Shown: positions 18,096-27,572 of the stretch, piece after piece | Layout of the letters: each line of letters begins with the position of its first letter | Numbering within the stretch: the stretch's first letter is position 1 | Assembly: GCA_905478195.1 (NCBI GenBank) | Contig: CAJQHM010000057.1 | Coordinates: 1 to 41,003 of the forward strand | DNA from: an uncultured Pseudomonadales bacterium | Lineage (GTDB): Bacteria; Pseudomonadota; Gammaproteobacteria; Pseudomonadales; Pseudohongiellaceae | Direction of reading: 5' to 3' | DNA length: 41,003 nucleotides | Notes under the pieces: generated by a model | What the model was told of the DNA's origin: nothing | Seen by the model: the letters and a program-made list of their open reading frames with translations, nothing else | Database searches by the model: none | Position numbers and translations under genes: made by a program

Positions 18096-19427
18096 ATGGA
18101 CATTAAAGAACAAGACAGTCTGAGTATGATCGAATGGTTTCGCGCCTCGACCAGCTATATAAATGCGCACAGAGGGAAGGTGTTCGTCGTGCTATTGAGC
18201 GGCGAAGCTCTATCAGATAAGAATCTATCCAATGTCATCTATGACCTTACCTTACTGCACAGCCTGGGCGTCAAACTCGTCCTCGTGCACGGGGCCAGAC
18301 CGCAAATCTCGGCGGCTCTAGAAACCAGTGGCAAAGACTCGCAGTATCATAGAAATATCCGTATTACGGGGGCCGACTGCATTGAGACTGTGACTCAGAT
18401 AGTCGGTGGAGAGAGTGCGAGGCTCGAGGCTCTCTTCTCTATGGGTATTAGCAATTCACCCATGCAGGGCTCAGATGTCCGACTCTGCCGGGGCAATTTT
18501 GTAACGGCTAAGCCTGTCGGAATTCACGATGGCATCGATTATCAGTACACGGGCAAGGTCAGAAAGATCCGCTCCGCCGATATTTTAAGGCAGCTAGAGC
18601 AGAATAATATTGTGCTGCTCTCTAATCTGGGCTATTCGCTAACGGGAGAAATATTCAATCTGTCCGCAGAGGAGGTCGCAACTGAGGCGGCTATCGAACT
18701 GCAGGCAGAAAAATTGATTCTCATGGTTCCAACAGAAGGCGTGCTAGACGATGAGGGAGGCCTTGTTGCCTCGCTGAGTGAAGAGGACGCGAAATTTTAC
18801 GCAGACAAGCTCTCCAAGCTAGATGAAGATTCACAGTGTATCAGCCGCGCACTGGATGCTTGCCTGCGGGCCTATGCCAATCGAGTGCATCGCTCCCATC
18901 TAATTAGCTTTAGAGAAAACGGCGCACTCATTCGTGAATTATTCACACGACAGGGGAACGGCACCCTGATCAGTAGCGATAGTTTCGAGAGCCTACGCGC
19001 CGCAACAATCGAAGATGTAGCCGGCATACTTCAGTTGATTAAGCCTCTGGAAGAGAACGGATCGCTTGTAGAGCGCTCCCGAGAACTACTCGAAACCGAG
19101 ATCGAAAATTTCAAGGTTGTTGAATTGGAAGAATCCATTATCGCCTGTGCCGCACTCTACCCGATTGGCGGAGGCTTCGGCGAGATTGCATGCATTGCTA
19201 TCGAGAACGACTTCCAGAAGAATGGTTACGGCGATCGCCTACTGAACAGTTTAGAGATCCAGGCCAAGAGTGATGGCATAAAGACCTTGTTCGTTTTGAC
19301 TACGGTTGCATCACACTGGTTTTTGGGGAAAGGGTTTCAGGAAGCGCAGTTGAATGACCTGCCCGAACAGAGGCAGGAACTGTACAACTATCAGCGGAAA
19401 TCAAAAGTATTGCTGAAGAAACTATAG
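18096..19427 (+). CDS. argA: N-acetylglutamate synthase
   Basis: Acetylates glutamate with acetyl-CoA, the first and feedback-controlled step of arginine synthesis. The 443-residue protein has the two-part structure of bacterial ArgA: an amino-acid-kinase-like domain (about 20-290, with VLVHGARPQISAAL and GNFVTAKPVGIHDG) that binds arginine, and a C-terminal GNAT acetyltransferase domain (about 300-440, with IACIAIENDFQKNGYGDRLL). A GGGA motif lies nine bases before the ATG. It follows argE directly. Having both argA and argE indicates the linear, non-recycling arginine pathway, although an argJ elsewhere is not excluded. Confidence 0.96.
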   Translation: MDIKEQDSLSMIEWFRASTSYINAHRGKVFVVLLSGEALSDKNLSNVIYDLTLLHSLGVKLVLVHGARPQISAALETSGKDSQYHRNIRITGADCIETVTQIVGGESARLEALFSMGISNSPMQGSDVRLCRGNFVTAKPVGIHDGIDYQYTGKVRKIRSADILRQLEQNNIVLLSNLGYSLTGEIFNLSAEEVATEAAIELQAEKLILMVPTEGVLDDEGGLVASLSEEDAKFYADKLSKLDEDSQCISRALDACLRAYANRVHRSHLISFRENGALIRELFTRQGNGTLISSDSFESLRAATIEDVAGILQLIKPLEENGSLVERSRELLETEIENFKVVELEESIIACAALYPIGGGFGEIACIAIENDFQKNGYGDRLLNSLEIQAKSDGIKTLFVLTTVASHWFLGKGFQEAQLNDLPEQRQELYNYQRKSKVLLKKL

Positions 19428-19443
19428 CCTTGTTACTAGAATA

Positions 19444-19950
19444 TTAGACTGTACGTTCTAACACACAGATACTGTAATCATAGCTATTTGATTCATCGCG
19501 CTGAAAATCTTGCCGCGAAACTTCTTTCCAGTTTGCCTCATCAAACTCGGCCAGATAGGTATCGCCTTCAACGACGGCATGCACTCGCGTAAGGTGTATA
19601 GAGTCAGCCAAGGGCAGGGCTGCCTGATAAAGTATTGCACCTCCGATCACGAATGCCTCTTCACTGCCCGTGGATTTCGATATTGTCTGGGCAAGTGCCA
19701 CGGCTTGTTCCAGCGAATCCACAAGCTCGGCACCTTCCGCCTGATATCCCGACTTGCTGGTGATGACGATACTGCTTCTTCCAGGTAACGCTCGCCCTAT
19801 AGATTCCCAGGTATTGCGCCCCATGATCATACAGTTACCCATGGTGGTAGACTTAAAATACTGCAGATCTGCAGGCAGATGCCAGGGTAGCCCGTTGTCA
19901 CGGCCTATAACGCGATTCTCTGACATGGCGCATATCAATGCGAGTTTCAT
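19444..19950 (-). CDS. folA: Dihydrofolate reductase
   Basis: Reduces dihydrofolate to tetrahydrofolate with NADPH. The 168-residue protein has AMSENRVIGRDNGLPWHLPADLQYFK split across 8-33, with the catalytic acid at Asp28 (Asp27 in E. coli). MGRNTWESIG, GRSSIVITS and the FVIGGAILY motif of the NADPH site follow. It lies 39 bases downstream of thyA on the same strand, so the oxidised dihydrofolate made by ThyA is recycled by its neighbour. Convergent with argA. Confidence 0.97.
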   Translation of the reverse strand: MKLALICAMSENRVIGRDNGLPWHLPADLQYFKSTTMGNCMIMGRNTWESIGRALPGRSSIVITSKSGYQAEGAELVDSLEQAVALAQTISKSTGSEEAFVIGGAILYQAALPLADSIHLTRVHAVVEGDTYLAEFDEANWKEVSRQDFQRDESNSYDYSICVLERTV

Positions 19951-19989
19951 AAATGAATGCCCTTGATAGTAGAAACGAAATACAAGTAG

Positions 19990-20841
19990 CTAGACGGAGA
20001 AGGGATAGGCGATTGGGTCATGATGTTGATAGCCCTCAACCTCGAAGTCGTCCAGGCTAACCCAAGTTTCAATATCTTCTAGCGATTTAATGTCCGGGTT
20101 TATCTTTAACTTAGGCAGGGCAAAGGGTTTACGTTGTAATTGCACATCACGCATCAACTCCACCTGATCTTCATAAATATGGGCATTGACGATTTTATGG
20201 TACGCAAGCCCCGCCGACTTCTCGGTGATCTGCGCGACGAGGGCTAATAGGGTAAACACTTGGATCTGATTAAAATTTAATCCCAGAGGAACGTCACAAG
20301 ATCGTTGGTAGCTGGTCAGATAGAGAACGTCACCCAATAATGAAAACGTATGGGTGTGCATACAAGGACGCAGACAGCCCAGATCGAACTCTCCTGGATT
20401 ATAGAATGTTAGTATTTCACCACGATCATCGATACCCTTAGTGAGGTTATCGATTATCTTCTTCAGCTGATCAATTGTCGACCCATCCGGCTTTTGCCAC
20501 CGTCTACCCTGAACGCCATAGACACGCCCCATATCGTCCTGGCCCTTGCGTACGGGATTATTCAACCATGCTTCATTATCATTCGCGTTAGCATCCCAGG
20601 ACTTCGTGCCTAGTCCACGAAAATCGGCAGCGCTGTCCAGGCCCTTCAGGTAACCAAGTAATTCGGCGATAGCTGCCTTCCAGAAACTCTTGCGCGTAGT
20701 AATGATAGGAAATTTGTTACCAGCCACATCATAGCTAAGGTCGGCATTGATGACGGTAAGACATTTCTTGCCCGTGCGTTCATTCTCAATCCAGACACCT
20801 TCGTCGACGATTCTCTGACAGAGATTTAAATATTGCTGCAT
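19990..20841 (-). CDS. thyA: Thymidylate synthase
   Basis: Methylates dUMP to dTMP with methylenetetrahydrofolate, producing dihydrofolate. At 283 residues it belongs to the group found in Vibrio and Shewanella. The active-site cysteine is Cys160 in [12 protein letters not shown]; here it is followed by Met where E. coli has His, a known variation of this subgroup. [16 protein letters not shown] and [13 protein letters not shown] are the phosphate and nucleotide-binding blocks. The gene sits between lgt and folA, all on the minus strand with short gaps, as in Pseudomonas. Confidence 0.97.
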   Translation of the reverse strand: MQQYLNLCQRIVDEGVWIENERTGKKCLTVINADLSYDVAGNKFPIITTRKSFWKAAIAELLGYLKGLDSAADFRGLGTKSWDANANDNEAWLNNPVRKGQDDMGRVYGVQGRRWQKPDGSTIDQLKKIIDNLTKGIDDRGEILTFYNPGEFDLGCLRPCMHTHTFSLLGDVLYLTSYQRSCDVPLGLNFNQIQVFTLLALVAQITEKSAGLAYHKIVNAHIYEDQVELMRDVQLQRKPFALPKLKINPDIKSLEDIETWVSLDDFEVEGYQHHDPIAYPFSV

Positions 20842-20876
20842 GGCGCTGTCACTTATCCTAATTTATCTTATTAAAC

Positions 20877-21677
20877 TTACAATGCATTTACTTGTGGCTG
20901 CGACTTCCTATAGGCGAGTAGCATTAGTATCGCGCCACCAATGATTAATGGGGCGGACAAGACTTGACCCATAGTAAGCCAGTCGAAGGCAACATAACCC
21001 AGGTGCAAGTCGGGTTCACGATAAAATTCGACAAAGAACCTAAAGCTTCCGTACCCCAGTGCAAACAAGCCAGTTACCGCCATCCGCGGCCTTGGCTTCG
21101 ACGAGAACCACCATACTAGAGTAAACAGTACTACGCCCTCTAGAACTACTTCATACAGTTGCGAGGGATGTCTTGCCAGCTCATCGACATGAGGAAAGAC
21201 CATACCCCAAGCCACCTCGGTCGGCCTGCCCCAGAGCTCGCCACCGATAAAATTGCCAAATCTACCGGCGCCCAGCCCGAAAGGTACGAAGGGTGCGATA
21301 AAATCCATGACTTCGAAGAATTCCTTCTTGATGCTGCGCGAATACAGGAAGAATGCGAGAAGTACCCCCAGCAAGCCACCATGGAAAGACATGCCTCCTT
21401 CCCATACCCTCAGTATCCATATTGGGTCGGAGATAAATCGATCAAAGTTGTAGAACAGCACAGAGCCCATGCGCCCACCGAGCACCGCACCCATGGCCCC
21501 ATAGAATACTAGATCTGATATCTGCTCGGCGGTCCATTCCCCCGGAGACTGTTTGCTGCGGTAGCTTGCCAGTGCCCAGGCACCCCCGAAGGCAATCATA
21601 TACATGATTCCATACCAATGGATGCTAATGGGGCCTAGTGATAGCGCCACTGGATCGAACTGCGGAAATGTCAGCAT
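20877..21677 (-). CDS. lgt: Prolipoprotein diacylglyceryl transferase
   Basis: Transfers diacylglycerol from phosphatidylglycerol to the lipobox cysteine of prolipoproteins at the inner membrane. The 266-residue polytopic protein has EGGMSFHGGLLG with catalytic His99 and the Lgt signature GLGAGRFGNFIGGELWG (134-150) with Arg139. About seven membrane helices are visible. It heads the lgt-thyA-folA set, transcribed away from the NRDE gene across 140 bases. Confidence 0.97.
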   Translation of the reverse strand: MLTFPQFDPVALSLGPISIHWYGIMYMIAFGGAWALASYRSKQSPGEWTAEQISDLVFYGAMGAVLGGRMGSVLFYNFDRFISDPIWILRVWEGGMSFHGGLLGVLLAFFLYSRSIKKEFFEVMDFIAPFVPFGLGAGRFGNFIGGELWGRPTEVAWGMVFPHVDELARHPSQLYEVVLEGVVLFTLVWWFSSKPRPRMAVTGLFALGYGSFRFFVEFYREPDLHLGYVAFDWLTMGQVLSAPLIIGGAILMLLAYRKSQPQVNAL

Positions 21678-21817
21678 GAGTTAGTGTCGTCTGTGTGCAT
21701 TAGACAGCCTTAGGGCCGTTAAGCATCCATTATACTCAACCCGTGACAAGAAAGTTTGGCAAATTTGCAGGCGACACGTTCTATCCATTCGCTTCCTGAG
21801 AAGCTAACATAGCAACA

Positions 21818-22600
21818 ATGTGCCTTATCATTTTTGCTTACCAGGCGGACCCCCTCTTCCCCCTCGTAGTTGCTGCCAATAGAGACGAACTCTTCGCCCG
21901 ACCAACCGCCCAAGCCGGCCTTTGGACAGATGAAGAATCCGGCAATCAGATACTCGCTGGCAGAGATTTACAGGCGGGCGGGACCTGGCTGGGCATTACC
22001 CGTAGTGGGCGGTTCGCCGCTGTAACAAATATTCGAGATCCATCGCAGACCGAGCGTAGGCCCCGCTCTCGCGGCGATCTGACACGGCTATTTCTAGCGG
22101 GCGATGATTCTCCCCAGCAGTATTGTGCCCATCTAGCCGAAAGCTACGACCAGTTCGCCTGCTATAACCTGCTCGTGGGTGATAGCGACTCCCTCTACTA
22201 TGTGAACAATCAGGAAGAGAAGGCCTGGAGACTCGAGCCCGGTATCTTTGGGCTTTCCAATGGCCTATTGAATTCCTCCTGGCCTAAGATAGACAGGGGG
22301 CGAGAGGTGCTGTCGTCTCTGATGGAAGCACCCCAGATGCTGCATACCGATGCGCTAATAGATATGATGGCTGACAGATCACAGGCTTCAGACGCCGACT
22401 TGCCTGATACAGGAATCGACATAGAGATCGAGCGCAAGCTGTCTTCTGCTTTCATACTGAACCCCCAAAGGGAGTATGGAACGCTATGCTCCACCGCCCT
22501 AATCTTCGAAAAATCCGGTGACAAGCGATTCAGTGAACAGAACTTCGACCATCTAGGGAACAAGACTCAGGGGCATTCCTACCAGCTACCCGCCCTCTAA
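21818..22600 (+). CDS. NRDE (TANGO2) family protein
   Basis: A 260-residue protein whose start MCLIIFAYQADPLFPLVVAANRDE shows Cys2 and the family-naming NRDE motif. AGGTWLGITRSGRFAAVTNIRDP and SRGDLTRLFL follow, all typical. The animal relative TANGO2 has been tied to haem or acyl-CoA handling, and the N-terminal cysteine suggests an Ntn-hydrolase-like fold, but no bacterial reaction is established. It is cytoplasmic with no signal peptide. Divergent from lgt; the neighbouring plus-strand gene is a PaiB-like flavoprotein 64 bases on. Confidence 0.9.
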   Translation: MCLIIFAYQADPLFPLVVAANRDELFARPTAQAGLWTDEESGNQILAGRDLQAGGTWLGITRSGRFAAVTNIRDPSQTERRPRSRGDLTRLFLAGDDSPQQYCAHLAESYDQFACYNLLVGDSDSLYYVNNQEEKAWRLEPGIFGLSNGLLNSSWPKIDRGREVLSSLMEAPQMLHTDALIDMMADRSQASDADLPDTGIDIEIERKLSSAFILNPQREYGTLCSTALIFEKSGDKRFSEQNFDHLGNKTQGHSYQLPAL

Positions 22601-22664
22601 CGCTTATCTCAACTCTGCATATTGACTCACTCTTTCCATCAACAACGGCCATCACGAGGTCACT

Positions 22665-23243
22665 ATGTACATACCCAAGCACTTTAACATCAGCGACGAA
22701 GAGTCTATTCGCAATTTTATTGAAGAGAACTCCTTTGGCCAATTGATTTCTACTCATGAAGGCTCGTTAGTCTCTACACATATGCCCTTCCTCTACGACG
22801 CTCAAAATAGGAAGCTCCTGGGGCATCTAGCGAAAGCAAATCCTCAATGGCAACAAATAGAGAAGCAAAATATCTTGGTCACCCTGCAGGGTGACCATGC
22901 CTATGTGAGCCCAAGCTGGTATGAGTCTGCCGGCGTCCCGACTTGGAACTATCAGGCGGTACACTTGGAAGGCGTCGCTGAGAACTTCCATGACCCCGAG
23001 AGGCTAGAATTTGTAGTCAATGCTCTCACGCACAAACACGAGTCTGCTTATAGCGCTCCCTGGAAACCTGACTATGTGGCTTCGATGTTGCACGGCATCG
23101 TTGGAATCGAGATCTCTATAACTTCTATTCAGTGTAAGTACAAACTCAGTCAAAACCGAAGTGAAAGTGATCAAACTTCTGTAAGAGAACGGCTAGCAGA
23201 AGGCGGACACAATGCCCTGGCCACGGCGATGCGCCGCACCTAA
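22665..23243 (+). CDS. PaiB-like FMN-binding protein
   Basis: A 192-residue split-barrel flavin-binding protein of the PaiB family (MYIPKHFNISDEESI, VSTHMPFLYD, VSPSWYESAGVPTWNYQAVHLEG, GIVGIEISIT). B. subtilis PaiB is described as a negative regulator of sporulation and protease genes, but no DNA-binding domain is visible here, so a flavin-dependent enzyme or sensor is just as likely. AGGT lies a few bases before the ATG. A six-base inverted repeat (23230-23235 with 23244-23249) straddles its stop codon. Confidence 0.88.
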   Translation: MYIPKHFNISDEESIRNFIEENSFGQLISTHEGSLVSTHMPFLYDAQNRKLLGHLAKANPQWQQIEKQNILVTLQGDHAYVSPSWYESAGVPTWNYQAVHLEGVAENFHDPERLEFVVNALTHKHESAYSAPWKPDYVASMLHGIVGIEISITSIQCKYKLSQNRSESDQTSVRERLAEGGHNALATAMRRT

Positions 23244-23342
23244 GGCGCAGCCTGTGTAGGTGTTTGTAGGCTCAAGCTCTTGCTGTATGTTTGCAATAGA
23301 TTGGGTAGAACACTTCATAGGATTATTTATCGGGAAAGAACT

Positions 23343-23591
23343 ATGGCGAACGACGGTTATCATGAGCCAATCGAAGAGCTATCAGACAAAACTCGGGTCA
23401 TGCATAAAGCGATTACTTACCTAATGAAGGAGTTAGCAGCTGTCGATTGGTACAACCAGCGCGTCGATGCATCAGTGAATGATCTGAATCTTGACTCGGA
23501 CATACTTCAGGATCTTGTAACCGAGAAGGGTCTGATAATTATCGGTGCCGAATACTGCGTGAAAACCGGTGCGGTAAACTTCATTGGATAA
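23343..23591 (+). CDS. 82-residue mosaic: encapsulated-ferritin-like N-terminus, beta-carbonic-anhydrase-like C-terminus
   Basis: Residues 7-44 (HEPIEELSDKTRVMHKAI... to AAVDWYNQRVDAS) align closely with the first helix of encapsulated ferritins (R. rubrum EncFtn: HEPLEVLKEETVNRHRAI... EAVDWYDQRVDAS). The second metal-binding helix, normally NRDEEKEHA with Glu62 and His65, is absent; of the first-helix ligands only one Glu remains (MKELAA against MEELEA). The last thirty residues (ILQDLVTEKGLIIIGAEY, then TGAVNFI) instead resemble the C-terminal strand of beta-carbonic anhydrases. It cannot be a working ferroxidase by itself. No encapsulin gene is nearby. The ATG at 23343 is preferred over an upstream start at 23280 because family similarity begins at residue 6. 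Confidence 0.6.
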   Translation: MANDGYHEPIEELSDKTRVMHKAITYLMKELAAVDWYNQRVDASVNDLNLDSDILQDLVTEKGLIIIGAEYCVKTGAVNFIG

Positions 23592-23600
23592 CATTGCTCG

Positions 23601-23621
23601 CTTCACTGCAGAAAAGTGAAG
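23601..23621. terminator. Possible hairpin between convergent genes
   Basis: CTTCACT (23601-23607) and AGTGAAG (23615-23621) form a perfect seven-pair stem around a seven-base loop. It lies in the 62 bases between two converging genes. No T-tract follows on either strand, so an intrinsic terminator is only possible, not established. Confidence 0.3.
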
Positions 23622-23653
23622 TCACGGCATATCATTGGTATAACAAGCGCTAT

Positions 23654-25927
23654 TTAATTTGTACGTGACGAGCGCAGCAGTCTATCGACACCCGCATTAT
23701 ACAATGCCAAATCTACGGCACTGCGAATCATCTGCGCATCATCCATCGCCATCACATCCTCTAAAAGTTTTTCGGCGACTTCCAATGTGATACTACGCAG
23801 AACAGATTTAACTTTGAGTAGCGAAGCAGCATTCATAGATAACACGTCATATCCCATAGCCATCAATAATACAGCCGCACCTGGATCCCCCGCCATCTCT
23901 CCACAGATGCTTACCGGCTTGCCTTCAGCTGCCGCTCCATTCACCACTTGCTGCAGCGCGCCAAGCACAGCAGGGTGAAAGGCCGAATAGAGATTAGCCA
24001 CACGCGGATTGTTTCTATCGACCGCCAGTAGATATTGGGTAAGGTCGTTACTGCCAACAGAAATGAAGTCTACTAACTTGGCCAGTGCACGGGTCTGATA
24101 GACGGCAGCCGGCAGTTCGATCATAACGCCCACCGGAGGGAACTTGACCTTGATTCCCTCTTGAATCAAGTCCCGATAAGCCTTCTTAATAAGCTGCAGT
24201 GCCGAGGTCACTTCATTTATATTACTGATCATAGGCAACATGATCTGAAGGTTCTCAAGGCCTACACTAGCGCGCAACATGGCGTGTATTTGTGCCGTAA
24301 AAATTTCTGGGTGGTCCAGAGTGACTCGAATCCCGCGCCAACCAAGGAAAGGATTGGCTTCAACTATTGGAAAATAGGTTAGTGACTTGTCTCCACCGAT
24401 ATCTAATGTGCGCATAGTCACTAGCTTTGGAGCAAAGGCCTCTAGTTGTTCACGATAGATCTCATATTGTTCCTGTTCACTTGGAAAACGCTCGCTAAGA
24501 AGAAACGGTACCTCTGTTCGAAACAATCCTATCCCTTCTGCCCCCTTATCCAGAGAGCGCACAACGTCCGTCATAAGCCCCGTGTTAACCCACAGATACA
24601 CACGATGGTTATCCGCTGTCTCACAGGGGAGGTCTATCAGTCCTTCTAGACCCCTATCTAGCTGATCCTGTTCCTCGATCGTCTCAAGATAGCGCGTGCG
24701 TATCTGATCCGACGGGTTTGTTATTACCTCGCCCTTGTAACCATCGATAATGACTTCTTTACCATGCAACTGTATGTAGGGCAGATCTATCGCTCCCATC
24801 ACAGTGGGTATGCCCATAGTTCGGGCAAGAATCGCAACGTGAGAGTTACCAGAGCCCTTTACGGAAACCAAGCCCTTCAATTTGGATTCTGGAACCTCCG
24901 CCAACATAGACGGCGTGATTTCTTCGCTTATCAAAATGGTGTTTTCTGCATACTCCGTCGCCTGAACTACCTTCTCTTGCAGGTAGAAGAGTATGCGCGC
25001 GCATAGATCCTTGATATCAACGGCGCGCTCACTCAGATAAGAATCGTCCATCTCCTCGAAGGTTCTCACGTGTTCATTTGCAACATAGGCAAGAGCACCC
25101 TGAGCCCAGTAGCCCATTCTTATCCTTTGCACGATCTCATTACCCAGTGCCGCATCATCCAACATTCGCACGTAGACATCGAAGAGTTGACGCTCTTCTT
25201 CTGCTACCTGCCCGGCTAACTTGGTATGCAGATTGCGCATGTCCTGTCTCACCATCTCAAGACAGCTATTGAAAAATTCTACTTCGCTAGCGATATCTTG
25301 TATGTGGCGTTGTGGAATCTGGCTAAGGTCAGCAAGTGGAAAAACAACAACGACCTCCCCAATAGCGGCACCGGAAGACCCTGAGACACCTGGAAAAACT
25401 GTATCTGAAGTCTTGTGCCCGGAAGGGCTCATACCTTCGACTGCCCCGGTTGCCTCGGCGTGGGCAATTACTCCAGCGAGCTGTGCCGAAAGTGTAATTA
25501 GAAAAGCTTCTTCGCTTTCATCAAAGCGTCGCCGTTCTTCATGTTGAACTACCAACACGCCCAGCACAGAACGGTGATGGATAATGGGTACACCAAGAAA
25601 TGAATGAAAGAGTTCTTCGCCGGTATCTTTTAAATAGTGAAAGCTTGGATGCAAAGAGGCATCCTGTAGATTAATCGGTTCCGCATGTTTTGCAACAAGG
25701 CCGACAAGCCCTTCTCCGGCTTCCAGGCTAACATGGCCGATTGATTCTTTATTCAGGCCGTCAGAAGCCATCAATACATGTGCATTGATATCACTGTCTA
25801 ATAGAAATACAGAGCAGACTTGCGTGTCCAATGCTTCGCGCACTTTGCGGACAATAATATCAAGCGCCGACTGCAGATCTCTAGCTGCGTTAACTTTCTG
25901 TACAATGCTTCGCAATCGCTCAAGCAT
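23654..25927 (-). CDS. ptsP: Phosphoenolpyruvate-protein phosphotransferase PtsP (enzyme I Ntr)
   Basis: First enzyme of the nitrogen-related phosphotransferase system: it takes phosphate from PEP and passes it to NPr. The 757-residue protein has an N-terminal GAF domain (about 1-165) that in relatives senses glutamine or similar signals, then the enzyme I parts: KGSGNSHVAILARTMGIP with the phosphorylated His363, and the PEP-binding barrel with GIGLFRTEVPFL, SVGSNDLTQY and CGEMAGDP. A GGAG motif lies about nine bases before ATG 25927. rppH lies upstream on the same strand, as in P. aeruginosa (PA0337-PA0336). Its partners ptsN and ptsO are not in the window. Confidence 0.96.
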   Translation of the reverse strand: MLERLRSIVQKVNAARDLQSALDIIVRKVREALDTQVCSVFLLDSDINAHVLMASDGLNKESIGHVSLEAGEGLVGLVAKHAEPINLQDASLHPSFHYLKDTGEELFHSFLGVPIIHHRSVLGVLVVQHEERRRFDESEEAFLITLSAQLAGVIAHAEATGAVEGMSPSGHKTSDTVFPGVSGSSGAAIGEVVVVFPLADLSQIPQRHIQDIASEVEFFNSCLEMVRQDMRNLHTKLAGQVAEEERQLFDVYVRMLDDAALGNEIVQRIRMGYWAQGALAYVANEHVRTFEEMDDSYLSERAVDIKDLCARILFYLQEKVVQATEYAENTILISEEITPSMLAEVPESKLKGLVSVKGSGNSHVAILARTMGIPTVMGAIDLPYIQLHGKEVIIDGYKGEVITNPSDQIRTRYLETIEEQDQLDRGLEGLIDLPCETADNHRVYLWVNTGLMTDVVRSLDKGAEGIGLFRTEVPFLLSERFPSEQEQYEIYREQLEAFAPKLVTMRTLDIGGDKSLTYFPIVEANPFLGWRGIRVTLDHPEIFTAQIHAMLRASVGLENLQIMLPMISNINEVTSALQLIKKAYRDLIQEGIKVKFPPVGVMIELPAAVYQTRALAKLVDFISVGSNDLTQYLLAVDRNNPRVANLYSAFHPAVLGALQQVVNGAAAEGKPVSICGEMAGDPGAAVLLMAMGYDVLSMNAASLLKVKSVLRSITLEVAEKLLEDVMAMDDAQMIRSAVDLALYNAGVDRLLRSSRTN

Positions 25928-26101
25928 TAATTTTTACTCCAAATCCATCGACGCAAATCTGTTTCGCGCAATCGATAATAATTCGTCAACTACAATAGGT
26001 CTTGAAAGTTTGATCCCCAATTCCAAAGCGCGGACTGGGTATATTGATGGTCATGCTACTACTTATAATTATTTAAGCTTCTGCATGATGCGGCCTTTTT
26101 C

Positions 26102-26599
26102 TCAATTGCCTACAGGATTACCTATATAGCTAGTAAGCGGAGTCTCGAGTTGTTGCAGTGCCTTGCGGTAGACATCTCTTTTAAACTCAATTACCTGGTC
26201 TACCGGATACCAAAAATTCACCCAACGCCAATCATCGAATTCTGGTTTGCCAGTTTTACTCAGTTCGACTCTGCTATCGTCGCTCTCAAGACTTAACAAA
26301 AACCATTTCTGTTTCTGCCCGATACACGGCGGATCGCTGTGTTGACGTATAAAGTTTTCGGGAAGGCGATAATGCAACCAGTCTTCGGTCTGATGAAGAA
26401 TCTGTACATCCGCTTCAGACAGCCCAACTTCTTCTTCCAGCTCCCGAAACAAGGCCTCTTCCACCGATTCTCTCTGCTTGATACCGCCCTGTGGGAACTG
26501 CCAAGCGCTCTGCCCTATTCTTTTCGCCCAGAGCAGCTGTCCTTGCTTATTGCAAATCACAATGCCGACATTTGAACGAAATCCCTCTGAATCTATCAC
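26102..26599 (-). CDS. rppH: RNA pyrophosphohydrolase RppH
   Basis: Removes pyrophosphate from the 5' end of mRNAs, opening them to RNase E decay. The 165-residue Nudix protein has the box [23 protein letters not shown], positions 38-60, with the REL-EE core complete, and the RppH-type beginning [14 protein letters not shown]. The start is GTG at 26599 with AAGGG nine bases upstream. It lies 174 bases before ptsP on the same strand and is divergent from the HAD gene. Confidence 0.95.
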   Translation of the reverse strand: MIDSEGFRSNVGIVICNKQGQLLWAKRIGQSAWQFPQGGIKQRESVEEALFRELEEEVGLSEADVQILHQTEDWLHYRLPENFIRQHSDPPCIGQKQKWFLLSLESDDSRVELSKTGKPEFDDWRWVNFWYPVDQVIEFKRDVYRKALQQLETPLTSYIGNPVGN

Positions 26600-26856
26600 T
26601 GCCTTAAACCCTTATGGTGAAAATATTCGCTCATTGTTTCACAAATGCGCCCATTTGATCAATGGCAGGACTCACCCAAATAGCAATATTTCTCAATTAT
26701 TTCAATATGTTATATTAATATTCAACATCCCCGGCTGCACTGGTTTTAACGCCTTCTCAGTGCAGATTTGATCCTTAGGCGGCTATAATGGACGATTTAG
26801 CTGGATTGCCAGTGCCCATACACCAGTATTTGCGGAAGAATCAGTAGAGGAACACT
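26600..26856. other. Divergent intergenic region between rppH and the HAD gene
   Basis: These 257 bases hold no convincing gene. The middle (26690-26730) is AT-rich with TATATTAATATT. A perfect TATAAT on the plus strand at 26784-26789 is a candidate -10 box for the HAD gene; no good -35 lies 16-18 bases ahead of it. Confidence 0.4.
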
Positions 26857-27537
26857 ATGCAACCGATGAGCTCCGGCAAGCTTGCCCTATTCGACCTCGA
26901 CAATACCCTCCTGGAAGGTGATAGCGATCATGCCTGGGGGGAATTCCTGATCAGCAAAAAGCTGGTCGACGCGGACATACATCGCGAAACAAACGACTAT
27001 TTTTACAAGCAATACAAGCAAGGCAAGCTCGACATTCACGGCTATGTGGCGTTTACCCTGGAGCCTGTTCTTCACCTAGAGGACAAACAACGGAAACAAC
27101 TGCATGAGGAATTCATGGCGCATTCTGTAGAGCACATAGTCTTGGCAAAGGGTCAGGCACTGGTTCGTGAACATATTTCTGCAGGCGACTTTTGCATAAT
27201 CATCACCGCAACCAATGAGTTCATAACAACGCCTATCGCTGAGCTGTTCGGCGTGAATCTTCTTATAGCGACGGAGCTTCAAACTATAGATGGCAGATAC
27301 AATGGAAAAATCGAAGGCATTCCTTGCTATCAAGACGGAAAGGTTGCGAAGTTAAAGGCATGGATAAGTAGTCAAGAAAATCGTTTCGATCTGGCAGAAT
27401 CGGTTTTCTATAGCGATTCCATCAATGATTTGCCCCTGCTGCAACAGGTAGCAAATCCTATAGCCGTTGACCCTGATCAACGGCTACGCGAGAAGGCTGA
27501 ATCCGAAGGTTGGAAAATTTTAACTTTGCGAAGTTAG
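26857..27537 (+). CDS. HAD family phosphatase, subfamily IB (SerB/CicA-like)
   Basis: A 226-residue HAD hydrolase. Motif I is LALFDLDNTLLEGDSDHAWG with catalytic Asp13 and Asp15; the Thr/Ser motif is in IIITATNEF; motif IV is YSDSINDLPLL. This is the HAD-IB group with phosphoserine-phosphatase-like and histidinol-phosphate-phosphatase-like members. The position beside rppH and ptsP matches P. aeruginosa PA0335. Its substrate cannot be told from the sequence. AGAGGA sits five bases before the ATG. Confidence 0.92.
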   Translation: MQPMSSGKLALFDLDNTLLEGDSDHAWGEFLISKKLVDADIHRETNDYFYKQYKQGKLDIHGYVAFTLEPVLHLEDKQRKQLHEEFMAHSVEHIVLAKGQALVREHISAGDFCIIITATNEFITTPIAELFGVNLLIATELQTIDGRYNGKIEGIPCYQDGKVAKLKAWISSQENRFDLAESVFYSDSINDLPLLQQVANPIAVDPDQRLREKAESEGWKILTLRS

Positions 27538-27572
27538 GACCCTTACTACACTTGGTGCAATAGCTACTACTT

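Noticed and set aside
20360..20365. ThyA active site Cys-Met in place of Cys-His as an inactivating change
   Set aside because: The same Cys-Met form is usual in Vibrio/Shewanella-type ThyA, and all other residues are intact.
23280..23342. Upstream start for the 82-residue mosaic protein
   Set aside because: The added 21 residues show no family similarity, and the ATG at 23343 fits the ferritin-like N-terminus.
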